DNA from: Bordetella parapertussis
GTDB taxonomy: Bacteria; Pseudomonadota; Gammaproteobacteria; Burkholderiales; Burkholderiaceae_C
Length of the DNA stretch: 45,305 nucleotides
NCBI GenBank assembly: GCA_945882755.1
Contig: CAMCWS010000126.1
Location: 1 to 45,305, forward strand
Reading direction: 5' to 3'
Shown: piece after piece, positions 1-9,860 of the stretch
Layout: each line of letters begins with the position of its first letter
Numbering within the stretch: the stretch's first letter is position 1
Translations under genes and position numbers: made by a program
The notes under the pieces: generated by a model
Seen by the model: only the letters and a program-made list of their open reading frames with translations
The model's database searches: none
Told to the model about the DNA's origin: nothing

Positions 1-362
1 TAGTGGCCTGACAGCGGCGCCACAATGAGTACCGCTGGCAATGCTGCTAAGTTTTCAAGGGTTGCTGCGTTGTCGCAAAAGGTTTTGAAATGAAGCAAAT
101 CACAAAACGGCTTGTTGACTTCAATCACCTCACGGACAGCGACTTCAGACCCTTGGATGTCTACAGACGGTATGCCAAACTCAGGTTTGACGTAATCCTT
201 GCCAAGCCGGTACATCAGGTCATACGAGGCCGACAAGCGTTGAACCAAAGGGTTCTGGGCTAAAGGAGAAACTGGGTTGCCCAGCATTTTGGAAGACGCC
301 AATGCGAAGTCTGCAAAGGGTTCCATGAGTGACCGTTGGGCTTCATAAAGTTGGTAAAGCAT
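1..362 (-). CDS. phaZ: Intracellular polyhydroxyalkanoate (PHB) depolymerase, N-terminal part, cut by the window edge
   Basis: Hydrolyses stored intracellular polyhydroxybutyrate. I translated the minus strand from the ATG at 360-362 and found an open frame of 120 codons running off the left end of the window. The protein starts MLYQLYEAQRSLMEPFADFA and continues with DLMYRLGKDYVKPEFGI, EVNKPFCDLLHFKTF and LIVAPLSGH. This is the typical N-terminus of the Ralstonia-type intracellular depolymerase PhaZ, an alpha/beta-hydrolase-fold enzyme without a signal peptide. The catalytic Ser, Asp and His lie beyond the window and cannot be checked. The gene is downstream of, and co-directional with, the HAD hydrolase, with a 50-base gap that could hold its own promoter. 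Identification is from recalled family sequence and is strong for the family. Confidence 0.85.
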   Translation of the reverse strand, partial: MLYQLYEAQRSLMEPFADFALASSKMLGNPVSPLAQNPLVQRLSASYDLMYRLGKDYVKPEFGIPSVDIQGSEVAVREVIEVNKPFCDLLHFKTFCDNAATLENLAALPAVLIVAPLSGH

Positions 363-412
363 GTCAGGCCTGTCTTTTCAGTTATGTTGCAGTGCAATAT
401 AACAGCACTGGC

Positions 413-1108
413 TCAGCATTCCAAGAGATCTGCAAGATGATTCAGGTCCAGGGCTTCAAAATCGACCGGCGTTGTCGCTTTTGACTCGCCCAGACCTGGT
501 CCATACTCATCAGGGCGCGCAATGAAAGCGGTGCCAAGGCCAGATTGTTTAGCCGCCGCCAAATCACTTGAATGTGCTGCAACCATGGTTGTTTCTTGCC
601 AACTACACCCCAATGCTTCAGCAGAAGCTTGGTAGACAAGCGCTTGCGGCTTGTAATCGCGAGCGATTTCTGCGCCAGTAATGGCATCCCAATGCCAGCC
701 ATTGTGACGAGCAAGATTGACCATCAGCGCAATATGGCCGTTGGAGCAGGGGGCTAAAAGAAACTTCTTTCTCAACCTTGTCAAAGCACTGTTGACCTCT
801 GGCCAAGCATCCAGCTTGTGCCAAGCCAGCGTCAGTTTTGTGCGTGTTGCCTCATCTACTGAGCTCCACCCCAATCTGGACAAAACTGTATCTAGGTTAT
901 CGCGGTGCAATACATCAAGCTTGCAAAACGCCCGTTGTCCGCTGCGTACACGCTCCATGGCGGGCTGATATTCATTTCGCCAAGCATCTGCAAAAGCATG
1001 CCAATCGGTTTGGAATCCGAGGGGTGATAAATCTCTTTCAGCCTGAAGTGCAATGGAACCACGCCAGTCAACCAGCGTTCCGAAAACATCAAAAACAAGC
1101 GCTTTCAT
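413..1108 (-). CDS. Haloacid dehalogenase, type II (HAD superfamily hydrolase)
   Basis: Predicted cytosolic HAD hydrolase of the (S)-2-haloacid dehalogenase subfamily, which replaces the halogen of 2-haloalkanoic acids by hydroxyl. All HAD motifs are visible: FDVFGTLVDW with the nucleophilic Asp near the N-terminus, LAPCSNGH with the motif II Ser, RDYKPQALVYQ with the motif III Lys, and the HSSDLAAAKQSG acidic motif. The open frame extends 11 codons upstream, but the start MKALVFDVFG at 1108 suits the family; this ATG overlaps the tyrB stop by one base (TGATG), suggesting translational coupling to tyrB. Length is about 231 aa, normal for the family. HAD proteins vary widely in substrate, so dehalogenase activity on a real haloacid is inference; a phosphoglycolate-like phosphatase role is possible. 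Confidence 0.85.
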   Translation of the reverse strand: MKALVFDVFGTLVDWRGSIALQAERDLSPLGFQTDWHAFADAWRNEYQPAMERVRSGQRAFCKLDVLHRDNLDTVLSRLGWSSVDEATRTKLTLAWHKLDAWPEVNSALTRLRKKFLLAPCSNGHIALMVNLARHNGWHWDAITGAEIARDYKPQALVYQASAEALGCSWQETTMVAAHSSDLAAAKQSGLGTAFIARPDEYGPGLGESKATTPVDFEALDLNHLADLLEC

Positions 1109-2310
1109 CAGTTTTTCAGCACAGTTGCAATGGCCTGACAAACATAGGGAAGATTGTGGTTATTGAGTGCCGCCACACACATCCGTCCTGTATCCGTTCC
1201 ATACACCCCAAACTCTGTACGCAGTCGAACCATCTGGTCTTTGCTCAATCCTGAGTAACTGAACATGCCAACCTGCTTGGTGATGAACCCCATGTCTTGC
1301 TGGATTCCGGCTGCTTTGAGGCCATCGACCAAACTTTGGCGCATAGATTTGATTCTGATGCGCATACCTGAGAGCTCTTGTTCCCACAAAGCATGCAGTT
1401 CAGGGTTGTTGAGCACAGCAGCTACAACAGCTCCGCCATGGGTGGGCGGGTTGGAGTAATTGGTGCGAATGACAATTTTGAGCTGAGACAAAACTCTTGC
1501 GGCTTCATCAGCGTCATGGCAATAGACTGACAAAGCACCGACGCGTTCGCCGTACAGGCTAAAGCTTTTGGAGAAAGAAGTTGAGACCAAAAAATCAATG
1601 CCAGAGGACACGAATTTTTGAATCACCGCACCATCTTCGGAAATGCCGTTGCCAAAACCTTGGTAGGCCATGTCAAGAAAGGGTGTCAATTGTTTTTCTT
1701 TGACGGTGGCGATGACTTTGTCCCATTGCTCAGGCGTGAGGTCATAGCCGGTTGGGTTATGGCAGCAAGCATGAAGCACAACCACGGTACCTGAGGCTGC
1801 CGCACTGAGGCTTTTGATCAACCCTTCAAAGTTGATGCCGCGGTTTTGTTCGTCGTAATAGGCATAGGTATCAACTATGAAACCAGCGGCTGAAAACAGA
1901 GCTCTGTGGTTTTCCCAGCTGGGGTCGCTGATCATGACCTTGCTGGCTGGGTTGAGCTTGTGAAGAAAATCGGCACCTATTTTCAAGCCGCCAGTTCCGC
2001 CAATGGCCTGAACAGTGGCAACGCGCCCAGACTTGACGGCGTCCGAGTCTGAACCAAATACCAAACCTTTGACAGCGCTGTCATATGCGGCGATGCCATC
2101 GATGGGCAAATAGCCGCGAGCAGCCGGTTTTTCCATCAGTGTTTTTTCAGCCTGAAGCACGCACGCCAGCAATGGCAATTTACCGTCTTCGTTGAAATAG
2201 ACGCCAACCCCCAAATTGACTTTGTGGGGCGATTTATCAGCAGCGAACTGTTCATTCAGACCCAAGATGGGGTCTCGTGGGGCCATTTCGACAGCGGAAA
2301 ACAGTGACAT
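1108..2310 (-). CDS. tyrB: Aromatic amino acid / aspartate aminotransferase (class I, PLP)
   Basis: PLP-dependent transaminase moving amino groups between aromatic amino acids or aspartate and 2-oxoglutarate. The family N-terminus MSLFSAVEMAPRDPILGLNE is at 2310, preceded by an AAGGA ribosome-binding sequence; the frame is open 26 codons further upstream, but that part is encoded by a hairpin leader and looks non-coding. Visible motifs: NLGVGVY, ACCHNPTG around the cofactor-binding Asn, and the PLP lysine in STSFSKSFSLYGERVG. The mature length of 400 aa fits the AspC/TyrB subfamily. It is divergent from uvrB, an arrangement common in Comamonadaceae, and is followed by a coupled HAD hydrolase gene. 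Whether it prefers aromatic substrates or aspartate cannot be read from motifs alone. Confidence 0.9.
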   Translation of the reverse strand: MSLFSAVEMAPRDPILGLNEQFAADKSPHKVNLGVGVYFNEDGKLPLLACVLQAEKTLMEKPAARGYLPIDGIAAYDSAVKGLVFGSDSDAVKSGRVATVQAIGGTGGLKIGADFLHKLNPASKVMISDPSWENHRALFSAAGFIVDTYAYYDEQNRGINFEGLIKSLSAAASGTVVVLHACCHNPTGYDLTPEQWDKVIATVKEKQLTPFLDMAYQGFGNGISEDGAVIQKFVSSGIDFLVSTSFSKSFSLYGERVGALSVYCHDADEAARVLSQLKIVIRTNYSNPPTHGGAVVAAVLNNPELHALWEQELSGMRIRIKSMRQSLVDGLKAAGIQQDMGFITKQVGMFSYSGLSKDQMVRLRTEFGVYGTDTGRMCVAALNNHNLPYVCQAIATVLKN

Positions 2311-2347
2311 CGGGGGTCCTTGTGATTTAAGTAGGGAGTTCGCCAAA

Positions 2348-2380
2348 AAACCGCGCAGTCTGCGGTAGGCTACGCGGTTT
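2348..2380 (-). terminator. Terminator-like hairpin with T6 tract in the tyrB leader
   Basis: On the minus strand an 8-bp inverted repeat (AAACCGCG at 2373-2380, CGCGGTTT at 2348-2355) encloses a 17-base loop that can itself pair. It runs directly into six T (A6 at 2345-2350 on the plus strand). It ends about 35 bases upstream of the tyrB ATG. There is no minus-strand gene upstream for it to terminate, because uvrB is divergent, so it may be a leader attenuator or may simply insulate the two promoters. Confidence 0.45.
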
Positions 2381-2426
2381 ATCATCATTTTAACGGCTTG
2401 AACAAGCCTTGTTTGGTACCTGAACC

Positions 2427-4514
2427 ATGGCTTCGCTTTCTGATTTGGATGACCTCCCTACTGCTGTTGAAAAAGAGGGCACATGGCATACATACCCAGG
2501 TTCGCCCTTTGAGCTTTTCCAGCCTTACCCTCCGGCAGGAGACCAACCCCAAGCTATTTCTCAATTGGTCGAGGGCATACACGACGGTGAAATGTTCCAA
2601 ACCTTGTTGGGTGTGACAGGTTCAGGAAAAACTTTCACCATGGCGAATGTGATCGCGCAAATGGGGCGGCCAGCGATCATTTATGCCCCCAATAAGACAT
2701 TGGCTGCCCAGCTTTACAGCGAATTTCGCGAGTTTTTCCCTAAAAACGCCGTGGAATATTTCGTCAGTTATTACGATTACTACCAGCCTGAGGCTTATGT
2801 GCCTCAAAGAGATTTGTTCATTGAAAAAGACAGCGCCATCAACGAGCATATTGAGCAGATGCGGCTGTCATGCACCAAAAGCCTGCTCGAACGCAGAGAC
2901 GTGATCATTGTGGCCACCGTTTCTGCCATCTACGGTATTGGAGAGCCCGAGAGTTACCACAGGATGGTGATGACATTGAGGGCAGGCGACAAGCCTGGGC
3001 AAAGAGACATCATCGCCCAGTTGGTACGTATGCAATACGAGCGAAATGACATGGACTTTGCTCGCGGAAGGTTTCGGGTTAGAGGCGACATCATTGATAT
3101 TTTTCCTGCCGAGCACAGTGAACTGGCTATTCGCATTGAGTTGTTTGACGACGAGATTGAAAGTCTTCAACTGCTAGACCCGCTGACCGGTCGGGTACGT
3201 CAAAAAATACCCCGTTTCACGGTGTACCCCTCAAGCCACTACGTGACCCCCCGCGATAAAGTGTTGGCCGCGGTAGAGACCATCAAATTGGAGCTAGACC
3301 AAAGGCTCAAGGAATTGGTCGGCATGGGTAAATTGGTGGAAGCGCAAAGGCTTGAGCAGCGCACCCGTTTTGATTTGGAAATGCTCAGTGAAGTGGGGCA
3401 TTGCAAGGGCATTGAAAACTACACCCGACATTTGTCTGGCGTTGCCCCAGGCGAGCCACCCAGTACCTTGACGGACTACTTGCCCAAAGACGCACTCATG
3501 TTTTTTGATGAAAGCCATGTGCTGATGGGCCAATTTTCAGGCATGTACAACGGCGACAGAGCACGAAAAACCACCTTGGTGGAGTATGGTTTTCGTTTGC
3601 CCAGTGCGCTGGACAACCGGCCCTTAAAGCTTCAAGAGTTTGAGCAGCGTATGCGCCAACTTGTCTTCGTTTCGGCAACGCCTTCCGATTACGAAAAAAC
3701 ACATTCCGGCCAAATTGTGGAACAGGTGGTTCGCCCCACTGGCCTTGTCGACCCCGAGGTTGAGGTGCGGCCTGCTACCAGTCAAGTAGACGATGTGCTT
3801 CAAGAAATTCGCATTCGCGTGGTCAAGAGCGAGCGGATTTTGATCACCACGCTGACCAAACGCATGGCGGAGCAGTTGACAGATTACCTAAGTGATAACG
3901 GTGTCAAAGTTCGTTATTTGCACAGCGATATTGACACGGTGGAACGGGTTGAAATTCTTCGTGACCTCAGGCTTGGTGCCTTTGATGTGTTGGTGGGGAT
4001 TAACTTGCTGCGCGAAGGCTTGGACTTGCCCGAGGTTTCTTTGGTGGCCATATTGGATGCCGACAAAGAAGGTTTTCTGCGTTCAGAGCGCAGCCTGATT
4101 CAAACCATTGGACGGGCGGCCCGAAATTTAGAGGGGCGGGCTATTTTGTATGCCGACAAAATGACCGAGTCGATGAAAAAGGCCATTGGCGAGACTGAGC
4201 GTCGTCGTACCAAGCAAGTGGCTTTCAACTTGGCCAATGGCATCACACCTCGCGGGGTAGTCAAGGGTATTCGTGATTTGATTGATGGTGTTTACAGCGA
4301 AAAGTCTGACAAAGAGTCGATGCGCCTAGAGTTGGAGCAAGCTCGGGTGGAGGATATGAGCGAAAGAGATGTCGCCAAAGAAATCAAACGGATCGAAAAG
4401 CAAATGCTGGAACATGCCCGTAATTTGGAGTTTGAGGCCGCTGCGGCTGCCCGCGACCAACTAAGTCGCCTCAGGGCACTCACTTTTGGAGCCGCTCCTA
4501 GGGATAACCTTTAA
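2427..4514 (+). CDS. uvrB: Excinuclease ABC subunit B
   Basis: Damage-verification helicase of nucleotide excision repair, acting with UvrA and UvrC on bulky and UV lesions. Length is 695 aa, usual for UvrB. Walker A is GVTGSGKT at residues 62-69. The beta-hairpin that clamps the DNA is in [16 protein letters not shown]. The helicase motif II equivalent is FFDESHV, the C-terminal helicase motifs include [16 protein letters not shown] and QTIGRAARN, and the C-terminal UVR motif ([20 protein letters not shown]) contacts UvrC. The chosen ATG has only a weak ribosome-binding site, but the frame begins shortly before it. The upstream 116 bases contain no CTGT-N8-ACAG LexA box, so SOS control is not evident here. 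It stands alone, 81 bases before iscR. Confidence 0.97.
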   Translation: MASLSDLDDLPTAVEKEGTWHTYPGSPFELFQPYPPAGDQPQAISQLVEGIHDGEMFQTLLGVTGSGKTFTMANVIAQMGRPAIIYAPNKTLAAQLYSEFREFFPKNAVEYFVSYYDYYQPEAYVPQRDLFIEKDSAINEHIEQMRLSCTKSLLERRDVIIVATVSAIYGIGEPESYHRMVMTLRAGDKPGQRDIIAQLVRMQYERNDMDFARGRFRVRGDIIDIFPAEHSELAIRIELFDDEIESLQLLDPLTGRVRQKIPRFTVYPSSHYVTPRDKVLAAVETIKLELDQRLKELVGMGKLVEAQRLEQRTRFDLEMLSEVGHCKGIENYTRHLSGVAPGEPPSTLTDYLPKDALMFFDESHVLMGQFSGMYNGDRARKTTLVEYGFRLPSALDNRPLKLQEFEQRMRQLVFVSATPSDYEKTHSGQIVEQVVRPTGLVDPEVEVRPATSQVDDVLQEIRIRVVKSERILITTLTKRMAEQLTDYLSDNGVKVRYLHSDIDTVERVEILRDLRLGAFDVLVGINLLREGLDLPEVSLVAILDADKEGFLRSERSLIQTIGRAARNLEGRAILYADKMTESMKKAIGETERRRTKQVAFNLANGITPRGVVKGIRDLIDGVYSEKSDKESMRLELEQARVEDMSERDVAKEIKRIEKQMLEHARNLEFEAAAAARDQLSRLRALTFGAAPRDNL

Positions 4515-4544
4515 GCGCCAAGTACCCGACTGTTTTATTTGGTC

Positions 4545-4576
4545 TTGTGCTATAGTTGACTAAACCAGTCGACAAA
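4545..4576 (+). promoter_or_regulatory. iscR promoter with type 1 IscR binding site
   Basis: An extended -10 element, TGC followed by TATAGT at 4551-4556, lies about 40 bases before iscR. Overlapping it at 4552-4576 is a 25-base sequence reading ATAGTTGACT then AAAC then CAGTCGAC. It matches the enterobacterial type 1 IscR operator (ATASYYGACT, AT-rich centre, AGTCRRS). In E. coli, [2Fe-2S]-IscR represses its own operon from this position; the same negative feedback is inferred here. Confidence 0.8.
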
Positions 4577-4595
4577 GCCCATCTAGGAGTTTTAT

Positions 4596-5132
4596 ATGCG
4601 TTTAACCACCAAAGGACGTTTTGCAGTTACAGCCATGATTGATTTGGCATTGCGCCAAAACAATGGGCCAGTCACCTTGGCTGCCATCAGCCAGCGTCAG
4701 CAGATCTCATTGTCATATTTGGAGCAGTTGTTCGGCAAATTGCGTCGCCATCAGCTCGTCGAGTCAACTCGCGGACCAGGTGGCGGCTATACCTTGGGTC
4801 GCAAAGCAACCGAAATCTCAGTCGCCGACATTATTTTGTCGGTAGATGAGCCCATTGATGCCACCCACTGCGCAGGCAAAGAAAACTGTCTGGGCGAATC
4901 CGGCAAGTGCATGACGCATGAGCTGTGGTCGTCTTTGAACCAGCGAATGATTGATTTTCTCAACTCAGTCAATTTACAAAAACTGGTGGACGATCAACTC
5001 GCCAAGGGCCTCCAGGTGGAGGAAAAACCCATGACAAGACGTGCTATTTCAGCCGCCCCCGTTGTCAAACCTATCCGTGTAAACGCTCCCAACTCTGTAT
5101 TTGCCTTGGGCAATGTGTTCGCTAAAGGCTGA
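4596..5132 (+). CDS. iscR: Fe-S cluster assembly transcriptional regulator IscR (Rrf2 family)
   Basis: Rrf2-family winged-helix regulator that senses Fe-S status by binding a [2Fe-2S] cluster and controls isc transcription. The N-terminus MRLTTKGRFAVTAMIDLAL, the recognition-helix region ISLSYLEQLFGKLRR and the wing RGPGGGYTLGR are diagnostic. Cluster ligands are Cys92, Cys98, Cys105 and His108. The last two are shifted by one residue relative to E. coli IscR (Cys104, His107) because of an extra residue between the second and third cysteine. The C-terminal tail is long (178 aa in all), as in other betaproteobacterial IscR. A type 1 site upstream supports autoregulation. The start follows a TAGGAG ribosome-binding site. 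It is first gene of the isc operon. Confidence 0.96.
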   Translation: MRLTTKGRFAVTAMIDLALRQNNGPVTLAAISQRQQISLSYLEQLFGKLRRHQLVESTRGPGGGYTLGRKATEISVADIILSVDEPIDATHCAGKENCLGESGKCMTHELWSSLNQRMIDFLNSVNLQKLVDDQLAKGLQVEEKPMTRRAISAAPVVKPIRVNAPNSVFALGNVFAKG

Positions 5133-5138
5133 TTTTCC

Positions 5139-6359
5139 ATGGATATGACACCGCATTTCCCTATTTACCTTGACTATTCCGCGACCAACCCGTGTGATGA
5201 GCGCGTGGTTGAGGCCATGATTCCTTGGTTGCGCGAGCATTACGGCAACCCTGCCTCTCGCAGTCATGCTTGGGGCTGGGAAGCTGAAGAAGCGGTTGAA
5301 AAAGCCAGAGCCGATGTAGCGGCTCTGATTGGGGCTGACCCTCGCGAAATTGTGTGGACCTCTGGTGCAACAGAGTCCAATAACCTTGCCATCAAAGGCG
5401 CAGCCCATTTCTACAAGACCAAAGGTCGGAATTTAATCACTGTCAAGACTGAACATAAAGCCGTTCTTGACACCATGCGCGAGCTTGAGCGTCAAGGCTT
5501 TGAAGTCACTTATTTGGATGTGCAAGAAGATGGCTTGGTTGACCTCAATCGGTTCAAAGATGCCATACGCCCCGACACTATTTTGGCAAGCGTCATGCAT
5601 GTCAATAATGAAATTGGCGTCATCCAAGACATCACGGCTATTGGCAATTTGTGTCGCGAAAAAGGCATTATTTTCCATGTGGATGCAGCCCAATCAACTG
5701 GCAAAGTTGAGATTGATTTGGAGAAATTGCCTGTCGATTTGATGAGTCTTGCTTCTCACAAAACCTACGGTCCTAAGGGCATTGGAGCGCTTTATGTCCG
5801 TCGCAAACCCCGTGTTCGTTTAGAAGCACAAATGCATGGTGGCGGACACGAAAGAGGCATGCGCAGTGGTACTTTGCCTACCCACCAGTGTGTGGGTATG
5901 GGAGAAGCCTTTCGGATTGCCAAACTCGAGATGGCACATGACATCGTTCATGCGCGTCATTTGCAGCAAAGATTGTTGAATGGCCTAAAAGACATTGAAC
6001 AGGTTTTTGTCAATGGCCATTTGACCCAGCGCGTACCGCATAACCTGAACATCAGCTTTAACTATGTTGAGGGCGAGTCTCTCATCATGGGCATCAAGGG
6101 CTTGGCAGTGTCTTCTGGTTCGGCCTGTACCTCTGCAAGTCTGGAGCCTAGCTATGTTTTGCGAGCTTTAGGCCGCAGCGATGAATTGGCGCACAGCAGT
6201 TTGCGTATGACGGTAGGGCGCTACTCAACTGAAGAAGAAATTGATTACGCAATCACCACAATTCGCGCCAATGTCGGCAAATTGCGCGATTTAAGTCCTT
6301 TATGGGAAATGTACAAAGATGGTGTGGATCTCAGCACCATCCAATGGGCAGCCCACTGA
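5139..6359 (+). CDS. iscS: Cysteine desulfurase IscS
   Basis: PLP enzyme that removes sulfur from L-cysteine as an enzyme-bound persulfide and hands it to IscU and other acceptors. The N-terminus [15 protein letters not shown], the PLP lysine in [12 protein letters not shown], and the flexible-loop active-site cysteine in [14 protein letters not shown] are present. The C-terminus ending near WAAH resembles the IscU-docking tail. Length 406 aa is standard. Two ATG codons (MDM) lie at the start, so the exact first residue is open to two codons. It follows iscR by 6 bases and precedes iscU by 21. Confidence 0.97.
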   Translation: MDMTPHFPIYLDYSATNPCDERVVEAMIPWLREHYGNPASRSHAWGWEAEEAVEKARADVAALIGADPREIVWTSGATESNNLAIKGAAHFYKTKGRNLITVKTEHKAVLDTMRELERQGFEVTYLDVQEDGLVDLNRFKDAIRPDTILASVMHVNNEIGVIQDITAIGNLCREKGIIFHVDAAQSTGKVEIDLEKLPVDLMSLASHKTYGPKGIGALYVRRKPRVRLEAQMHGGGHERGMRSGTLPTHQCVGMGEAFRIAKLEMAHDIVHARHLQQRLLNGLKDIEQVFVNGHLTQRVPHNLNISFNYVEGESLIMGIKGLAVSSGSACTSASLEPSYVLRALGRSDELAHSSLRMTVGRYSTEEEIDYAITTIRANVGKLRDLSPLWEMYKDGVDLSTIQWAAH

Positions 6360-6380
6360 TCATTTTTGACGGAGACAGAC

Positions 6381-6767
6381 ATGGCGTACAGCGAAAAAGT
6401 TATTGACCATTATGAAAATCCACGCAATGTGGGTTCATTTGACAAGGGTGACGACTCGGTAGGAACGGGAATGGTGGGTGCGCCTGCCTGTGGCGACGTC
6501 ATGAAGCTTCAAATCAAGGTCAATCCACTGACTGGGGTGATTGAAGATGCGCGTTTCAAAACCTATGGGTGTGGCTCTGCTATCGCCTCATCTTCATTGG
6601 TCACCGAATGGGTGAAAGGCAAAACATTGGACCAAGCCGCGGCTTTGAAGAACAGTGAAATCGCTCAAGAGTTGGCCCTGCCTCCCGTCAAAATTCATTG
6701 CTCCATTTTGGCGGAAGACGCCATCAAGGCAGCTGTTGAAGATTACAAAAAGAAAAACACGCACTGA
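6381..6767 (+). CDS. iscU: Fe-S cluster assembly scaffold IscU
   Basis: Scaffold on which [2Fe-2S] clusters are built from IscS sulfur before transfer by HscA/HscB. The three ligand cysteines are seen in [22 protein letters not shown] and [11 protein letters not shown], and the HscA recognition motif LPPVK is intact just before the last. The start [20 protein letters not shown] at 6381 is preceded by GGAGA; a TTG-initiated extension upstream is rejected. The protein is 128 aa, like E. coli IscU. It is followed after one base by iscA. Confidence 0.97.
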   Translation: MAYSEKVIDHYENPRNVGSFDKGDDSVGTGMVGAPACGDVMKLQIKVNPLTGVIEDARFKTYGCGSAIASSSLVTEWVKGKTLDQAAALKNSEIAQELALPPVKIHCSILAEDAIKAAVEDYKKKNTH

Positions 6768-6768
6768 T

Positions 6769-7092
6769 ATGTCAGTTTCCATGACCGAGGCCGCTGCGCG
6801 GCATGTAAATCGATACCTCACAAAACGGGGTAAGGGCGTAGGTGTTCGTCTTGGGGTCAAGACCACGGGTTGTTCTGGGCTGGCTTACAAGCTTGAATAC
6901 GTGGATGATTTAAGCGGTGAGGATGTTGTTTTTGAGGCCCATGGCTTGAAGATCCTGATTGACCCGAAAAGCTTGGCCTACCTTGATGGCACTGAGCTCG
7001 ATTTTGTTCGTGAAGGTTTGAATGAAGGCTTTAAATTTAACAACCCTAACGAACGTGACCGTTGTGGTTGTGGTGAATCGTTCAGGGTTTGA
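6769..7092 (+). CDS. iscA: Iron-sulfur cluster assembly protein IscA (A-type carrier)
   Basis: A-type carrier that receives clusters from the scaffold and helps mature [4Fe-4S] proteins. The start [17 protein letters not shown] at 6769 aligns with E. coli IscA; an internal ATG at 6781 is the alternative. The three conserved cysteines are visible in [12 protein letters not shown] and the C-terminal RCGCGESF. Length 107 aa is exactly the family norm. The gene begins one base after the iscU stop and is followed after two bases by hscB, within a compact operon. Transcription read-through from the IscR-controlled promoter is assumed. Confidence 0.96.
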   Translation: MSVSMTEAAARHVNRYLTKRGKGVGVRLGVKTTGCSGLAYKLEYVDDLSGEDVVFEAHGLKILIDPKSLAYLDGTELDFVREGLNEGFKFNNPNERDRCGCGESFRV

Positions 7093-7094
7093 CA

Positions 7095-7643
7095 ATGAAC
7101 TCTGGCCAGAGGCTTCAGCAATCTTTGCTGTCTTCGAATGATTTTGAGCTTTTCAATTTACCCCTGACATTCAAGTTAAATCGTCAATTGCTTGATGAAC
7201 GCTGGAAAAGCCTTCAGCGTATGGCGCATCCCGATAACTTTTCTTTACAAGATACCGCATCCCAAAGAATTGCCATGCAGTATTCGGTGCGTATCAATGA
7301 GGCCTATCAACGGCTCAAACTTCCCCTTAAACGAGCTGCTTACCTTTGCGAATTGAATGGCGCTTCGATCAAGGCCGAAGAAAATACGCGTATGCCCTCA
7401 GACTTTCTTATCCAGCAAATGCAGTGGCGAGAGCAACTCGAAGATGCGGATTCTTTCCTCGAAATTGGAAAACTCCAGCAAGAAGTCTTGGCCGCAAAAG
7501 AGTCAGCCTTTGCAAGATGCGAGACATATTTGGATGTTGATAAACATTGGATCCATGCCGCAGGTGAGGTCAGGACTTTGATGTTCATGGAGCGTTTTGA
7601 AGACGATATCGACAAGCGGCGTGATCAATTAGAAAACGCGTAA
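7095..7643 (+). CDS. hscB: Fe-S protein assembly co-chaperone HscB
   Basis: J-domain co-chaperone that brings IscU to HscA and stimulates its ATPase. The N-terminal J domain carries HPD in RMAHPDNFS. The C-terminal three-helix domain for IscU binding follows, with RMPSDFLIQQMQWREQLEDA typical of HscB. The ATG at 7095 gives 182 aa; a TTG two codons earlier overlaps the iscA stop and is less likely. It sits between iscA and hscA in the normal isc order. Confidence 0.95.
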   Translation: MNSGQRLQQSLLSSNDFELFNLPLTFKLNRQLLDERWKSLQRMAHPDNFSLQDTASQRIAMQYSVRINEAYQRLKLPLKRAAYLCELNGASIKAEENTRMPSDFLIQQMQWREQLEDADSFLEIGKLQQEVLAAKESAFARCETYLDVDKHWIHAAGEVRTLMFMERFEDDIDKRRDQLENA

Positions 7644-7659
7644 GGGACAATTCTAGAAA

Positions 7660-9516
7660 ATGGCTTTGCTTCAAATTTCCGAACCTGGACAGGCACCAAA
7701 CCCTCATGAGCGTCGCATCGGTATTGGTATAGACCTGGGTACGACCCATTCTTTAGTAGCCAGTGTTCGCAGTGGGATTGCAGAGTGTTTGCCCGATGCT
7801 GATGGTCGTGTTATTTTGCCCTCAGCTGTCAGGTACCTGTCCCAAGGGCGCAGAGAGATTGGGGTTCAAGCGATATCGAGTCAGACAACGGACCCCGTTA
7901 ACACCATTGTTTCAGTCAAAAGATTCATGGGCAGAGCGTTAAAGGATATTTCCAACGCTGAAGAATTGCCCTATGCGTTTTTGGATACGCCCGGCATGTT
8001 AAGCATCAAGACTGTTGATGGCGTCAAGTCGCCAGTAGAGGTCAGCGCAGAGATTTTGGCAACCCTGAGACAGCGAGCTGAAGACACATTTGCTGACGAT
8101 ATTTATGGTGCTGTCATTACGGTTCCGGCTTATTTTGATGATGCTCAACGTCAGGCAACCAAAGATGCCGCAAAGCTTGCTGGACTCCATGTCCTGAGGT
8201 TGATCAATGAGCCTACTGCCGCAGCATTGGCTTATGGTCTTGACAATGCAAGTGAGGGTATATACGCGGTCTATGACCTTGGTGGGGGAACGTTTGATAT
8301 CTCTGTTCTTCGATTAAGCCAAGGTGTGTTTGAGGTTCTTTCCACGGGTGGCGATTCTGCCTTGGGAGGGGACGATTACGACCGCGCATTGGCCAGATAC
8401 GCAATCGAAGCAACTGGCGTCAAAGTTTTGACCGACGGTGATAAAAGCGCTGTCTTGGTGGCTGCGCGTCGGTGCAAGGAAGCGCTGTCTTCAGAAAACA
8501 GTGTTGAATTTAATGCCTTGCTGTCTGATGGTGAACTTCGGTTGAATGTAAGCCGTGAAGTTTTTGAAGTGCAAACGCAGTCTCTTACGCAACGTACCTT
8601 GAGTGCTGTTAAAAAAGCGCTGCGCGATGCCCATATCGCTATTGAAGATATCCAAGGCGTTGTGATGGTGGGTGGTTCTACCCGCATGCCCATGGTTCAG
8701 AAGGCAGTTGGTGAGCTACTTCATTGCCAGCCGCTCAATAATTTAAATCCAGATGAAGTCGTTGCTCTTGGCGCTGCATTGCAAGCCAACCAACTGGTGG
8801 GTAACAACACTGATGGCAATATGCTCTTGCTCGATGTGATCCCGCTTTCTCTGGGTATAGAAACCATGGGTGGACTTGTGGAGCGGATCGTTCCAAGAAA
8901 TCAAACCATCCCCACAGCCATGGCACAAGACTTCACCACCTACCAAGATGGACAAACTGCGCTTGCGCTGCATATTGTTCAGGGTGAACGTGACTTGGTC
9001 CATGATTGTCGAAGCCTCGCACACTTTGAATTGCGCGGCATTCCGCCTATGGCAGCAGGAGCTGCGCGTATCAGAGTCACTTTTACGGTGGACGCAGATG
9101 GTCTGCTGTCGGTCGCAGCCAAAGAAATGAACAGTGGTGTTGAGTCGCAGATTGAAGTCAAGCCCAGTTATGGTTTGTCAGATGAGCAAATCACCTCCAT
9201 GCTGCAAGACAGTTTTCACACAGCTGAGATTGATAAACAGGCCAGGGCCTTGGCGGAATCCCGTCTTGAAGTGGATCGTATGTGCTTGGCCACCCATGCT
9301 GCTTTGGAAAAAGATGCCCATTTATTGGCTGCCCCAGAGCTTGAACACATCAAACAGTTGATGGCATTGGCTCAAGCGTCCAAAAGTTTGGATGATGCGA
9401 TAGCCATTGAGCAAGCGACAGAAGCACTGGCAAAAGGTACTGAGGCTTTTGCAGCTTTGCGAATGAATGAAAGTATTCGTCAGGCTTTATCTGGCAAAAC
9501 CATAGAATCTTTGTGA
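7660..9516 (+). CDS. hscA: Fe-S protein assembly chaperone HscA (Hsp70 family)
   Basis: Specialised Hsp70 that binds the LPPVK motif of IscU and drives cluster release in an ATP-dependent cycle with HscB. Nucleotide-binding motifs are seen: [14 protein letters not shown] near residue 22, [24 protein letters not shown] and [14 protein letters not shown]. The substrate-binding domain follows with [17 protein letters not shown]. Length 618 aa matches HscA rather than the longer DnaK. The stop codon overlaps the fdx ATG by one base. It follows hscB by 16 bases. Confidence 0.97.
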   Translation: MALLQISEPGQAPNPHERRIGIGIDLGTTHSLVASVRSGIAECLPDADGRVILPSAVRYLSQGRREIGVQAISSQTTDPVNTIVSVKRFMGRALKDISNAEELPYAFLDTPGMLSIKTVDGVKSPVEVSAEILATLRQRAEDTFADDIYGAVITVPAYFDDAQRQATKDAAKLAGLHVLRLINEPTAAALAYGLDNASEGIYAVYDLGGGTFDISVLRLSQGVFEVLSTGGDSALGGDDYDRALARYAIEATGVKVLTDGDKSAVLVAARRCKEALSSENSVEFNALLSDGELRLNVSREVFEVQTQSLTQRTLSAVKKALRDAHIAIEDIQGVVMVGGSTRMPMVQKAVGELLHCQPLNNLNPDEVVALGAALQANQLVGNNTDGNMLLLDVIPLSLGIETMGGLVERIVPRNQTIPTAMAQDFTTYQDGQTALALHIVQGERDLVHDCRSLAHFELRGIPPMAAGAARIRVTFTVDADGLLSVAAKEMNSGVESQIEVKPSYGLSDEQITSMLQDSFHTAEIDKQARALAESRLEVDRMCLATHAALEKDAHLLAAPELEHIKQLMALAQASKSLDDAIAIEQATEALAKGTEAFAALRMNESIRQALSGKTIESL

Positions 9517-9854
9517 TGACAACCATTCGAATACTCCCACACGCACAATACTGCCCCGAAGGCCGAGAAATTCAAGCTATCCCAGGCACTTCAATTTGCG
9601 AAGCGCTGCTAGACAATGGCATTGCGATAGAACACGCCTGTGACATGAGTTGTGCCTGTACCACCTGCCATGTGATTGTCAAGGAAGGCCTTGCAAGTCT
9701 CAACCCAGCCCAAGAAGAGGAAGATGACTTGTTAGACCGTGCCTGGGGCTTAGAGCCTAACTCTCGCTTGGCATGCCAAGCCTTATTGAGTAATCAAAAC
9801 TTGGTGATAGAAATACCTCGCTACACCATCAACCACGCCAAAGAAAATCACTGA
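9516..9854 (+). CDS. fdx: [2Fe-2S] ferredoxin of the ISC system
   Basis: Adrenodoxin-type ferredoxin that supplies electrons for cluster assembly on IscU. The cluster ligands are in HACDMSCACTTCHV (C-x5-C-x2-C) and the fourth Cys in SRLACQALL. The ATG overlaps the hscA stop (TGATG), so this start is chosen over the GTG one codon earlier. Length is 112 aa. No iscX gene follows, unlike E. coli; the next gene is dnaQ after 6 bases. Confidence 0.95.
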   Translation: MTTIRILPHAQYCPEGREIQAIPGTSICEALLDNGIAIEHACDMSCACTTCHVIVKEGLASLNPAQEEEDDLLDRAWGLEPNSRLACQALLSNQNLVIEIPRYTINHAKENH

Positions 9855-9860
9855 TCGGCC

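Noticed and set aside
2311..2426. LexA (SOS) box upstream of uvrB
   Set aside because: No CTGT-N8-ACAG or close variant is visible in the gap, so SOS control is not claimed.
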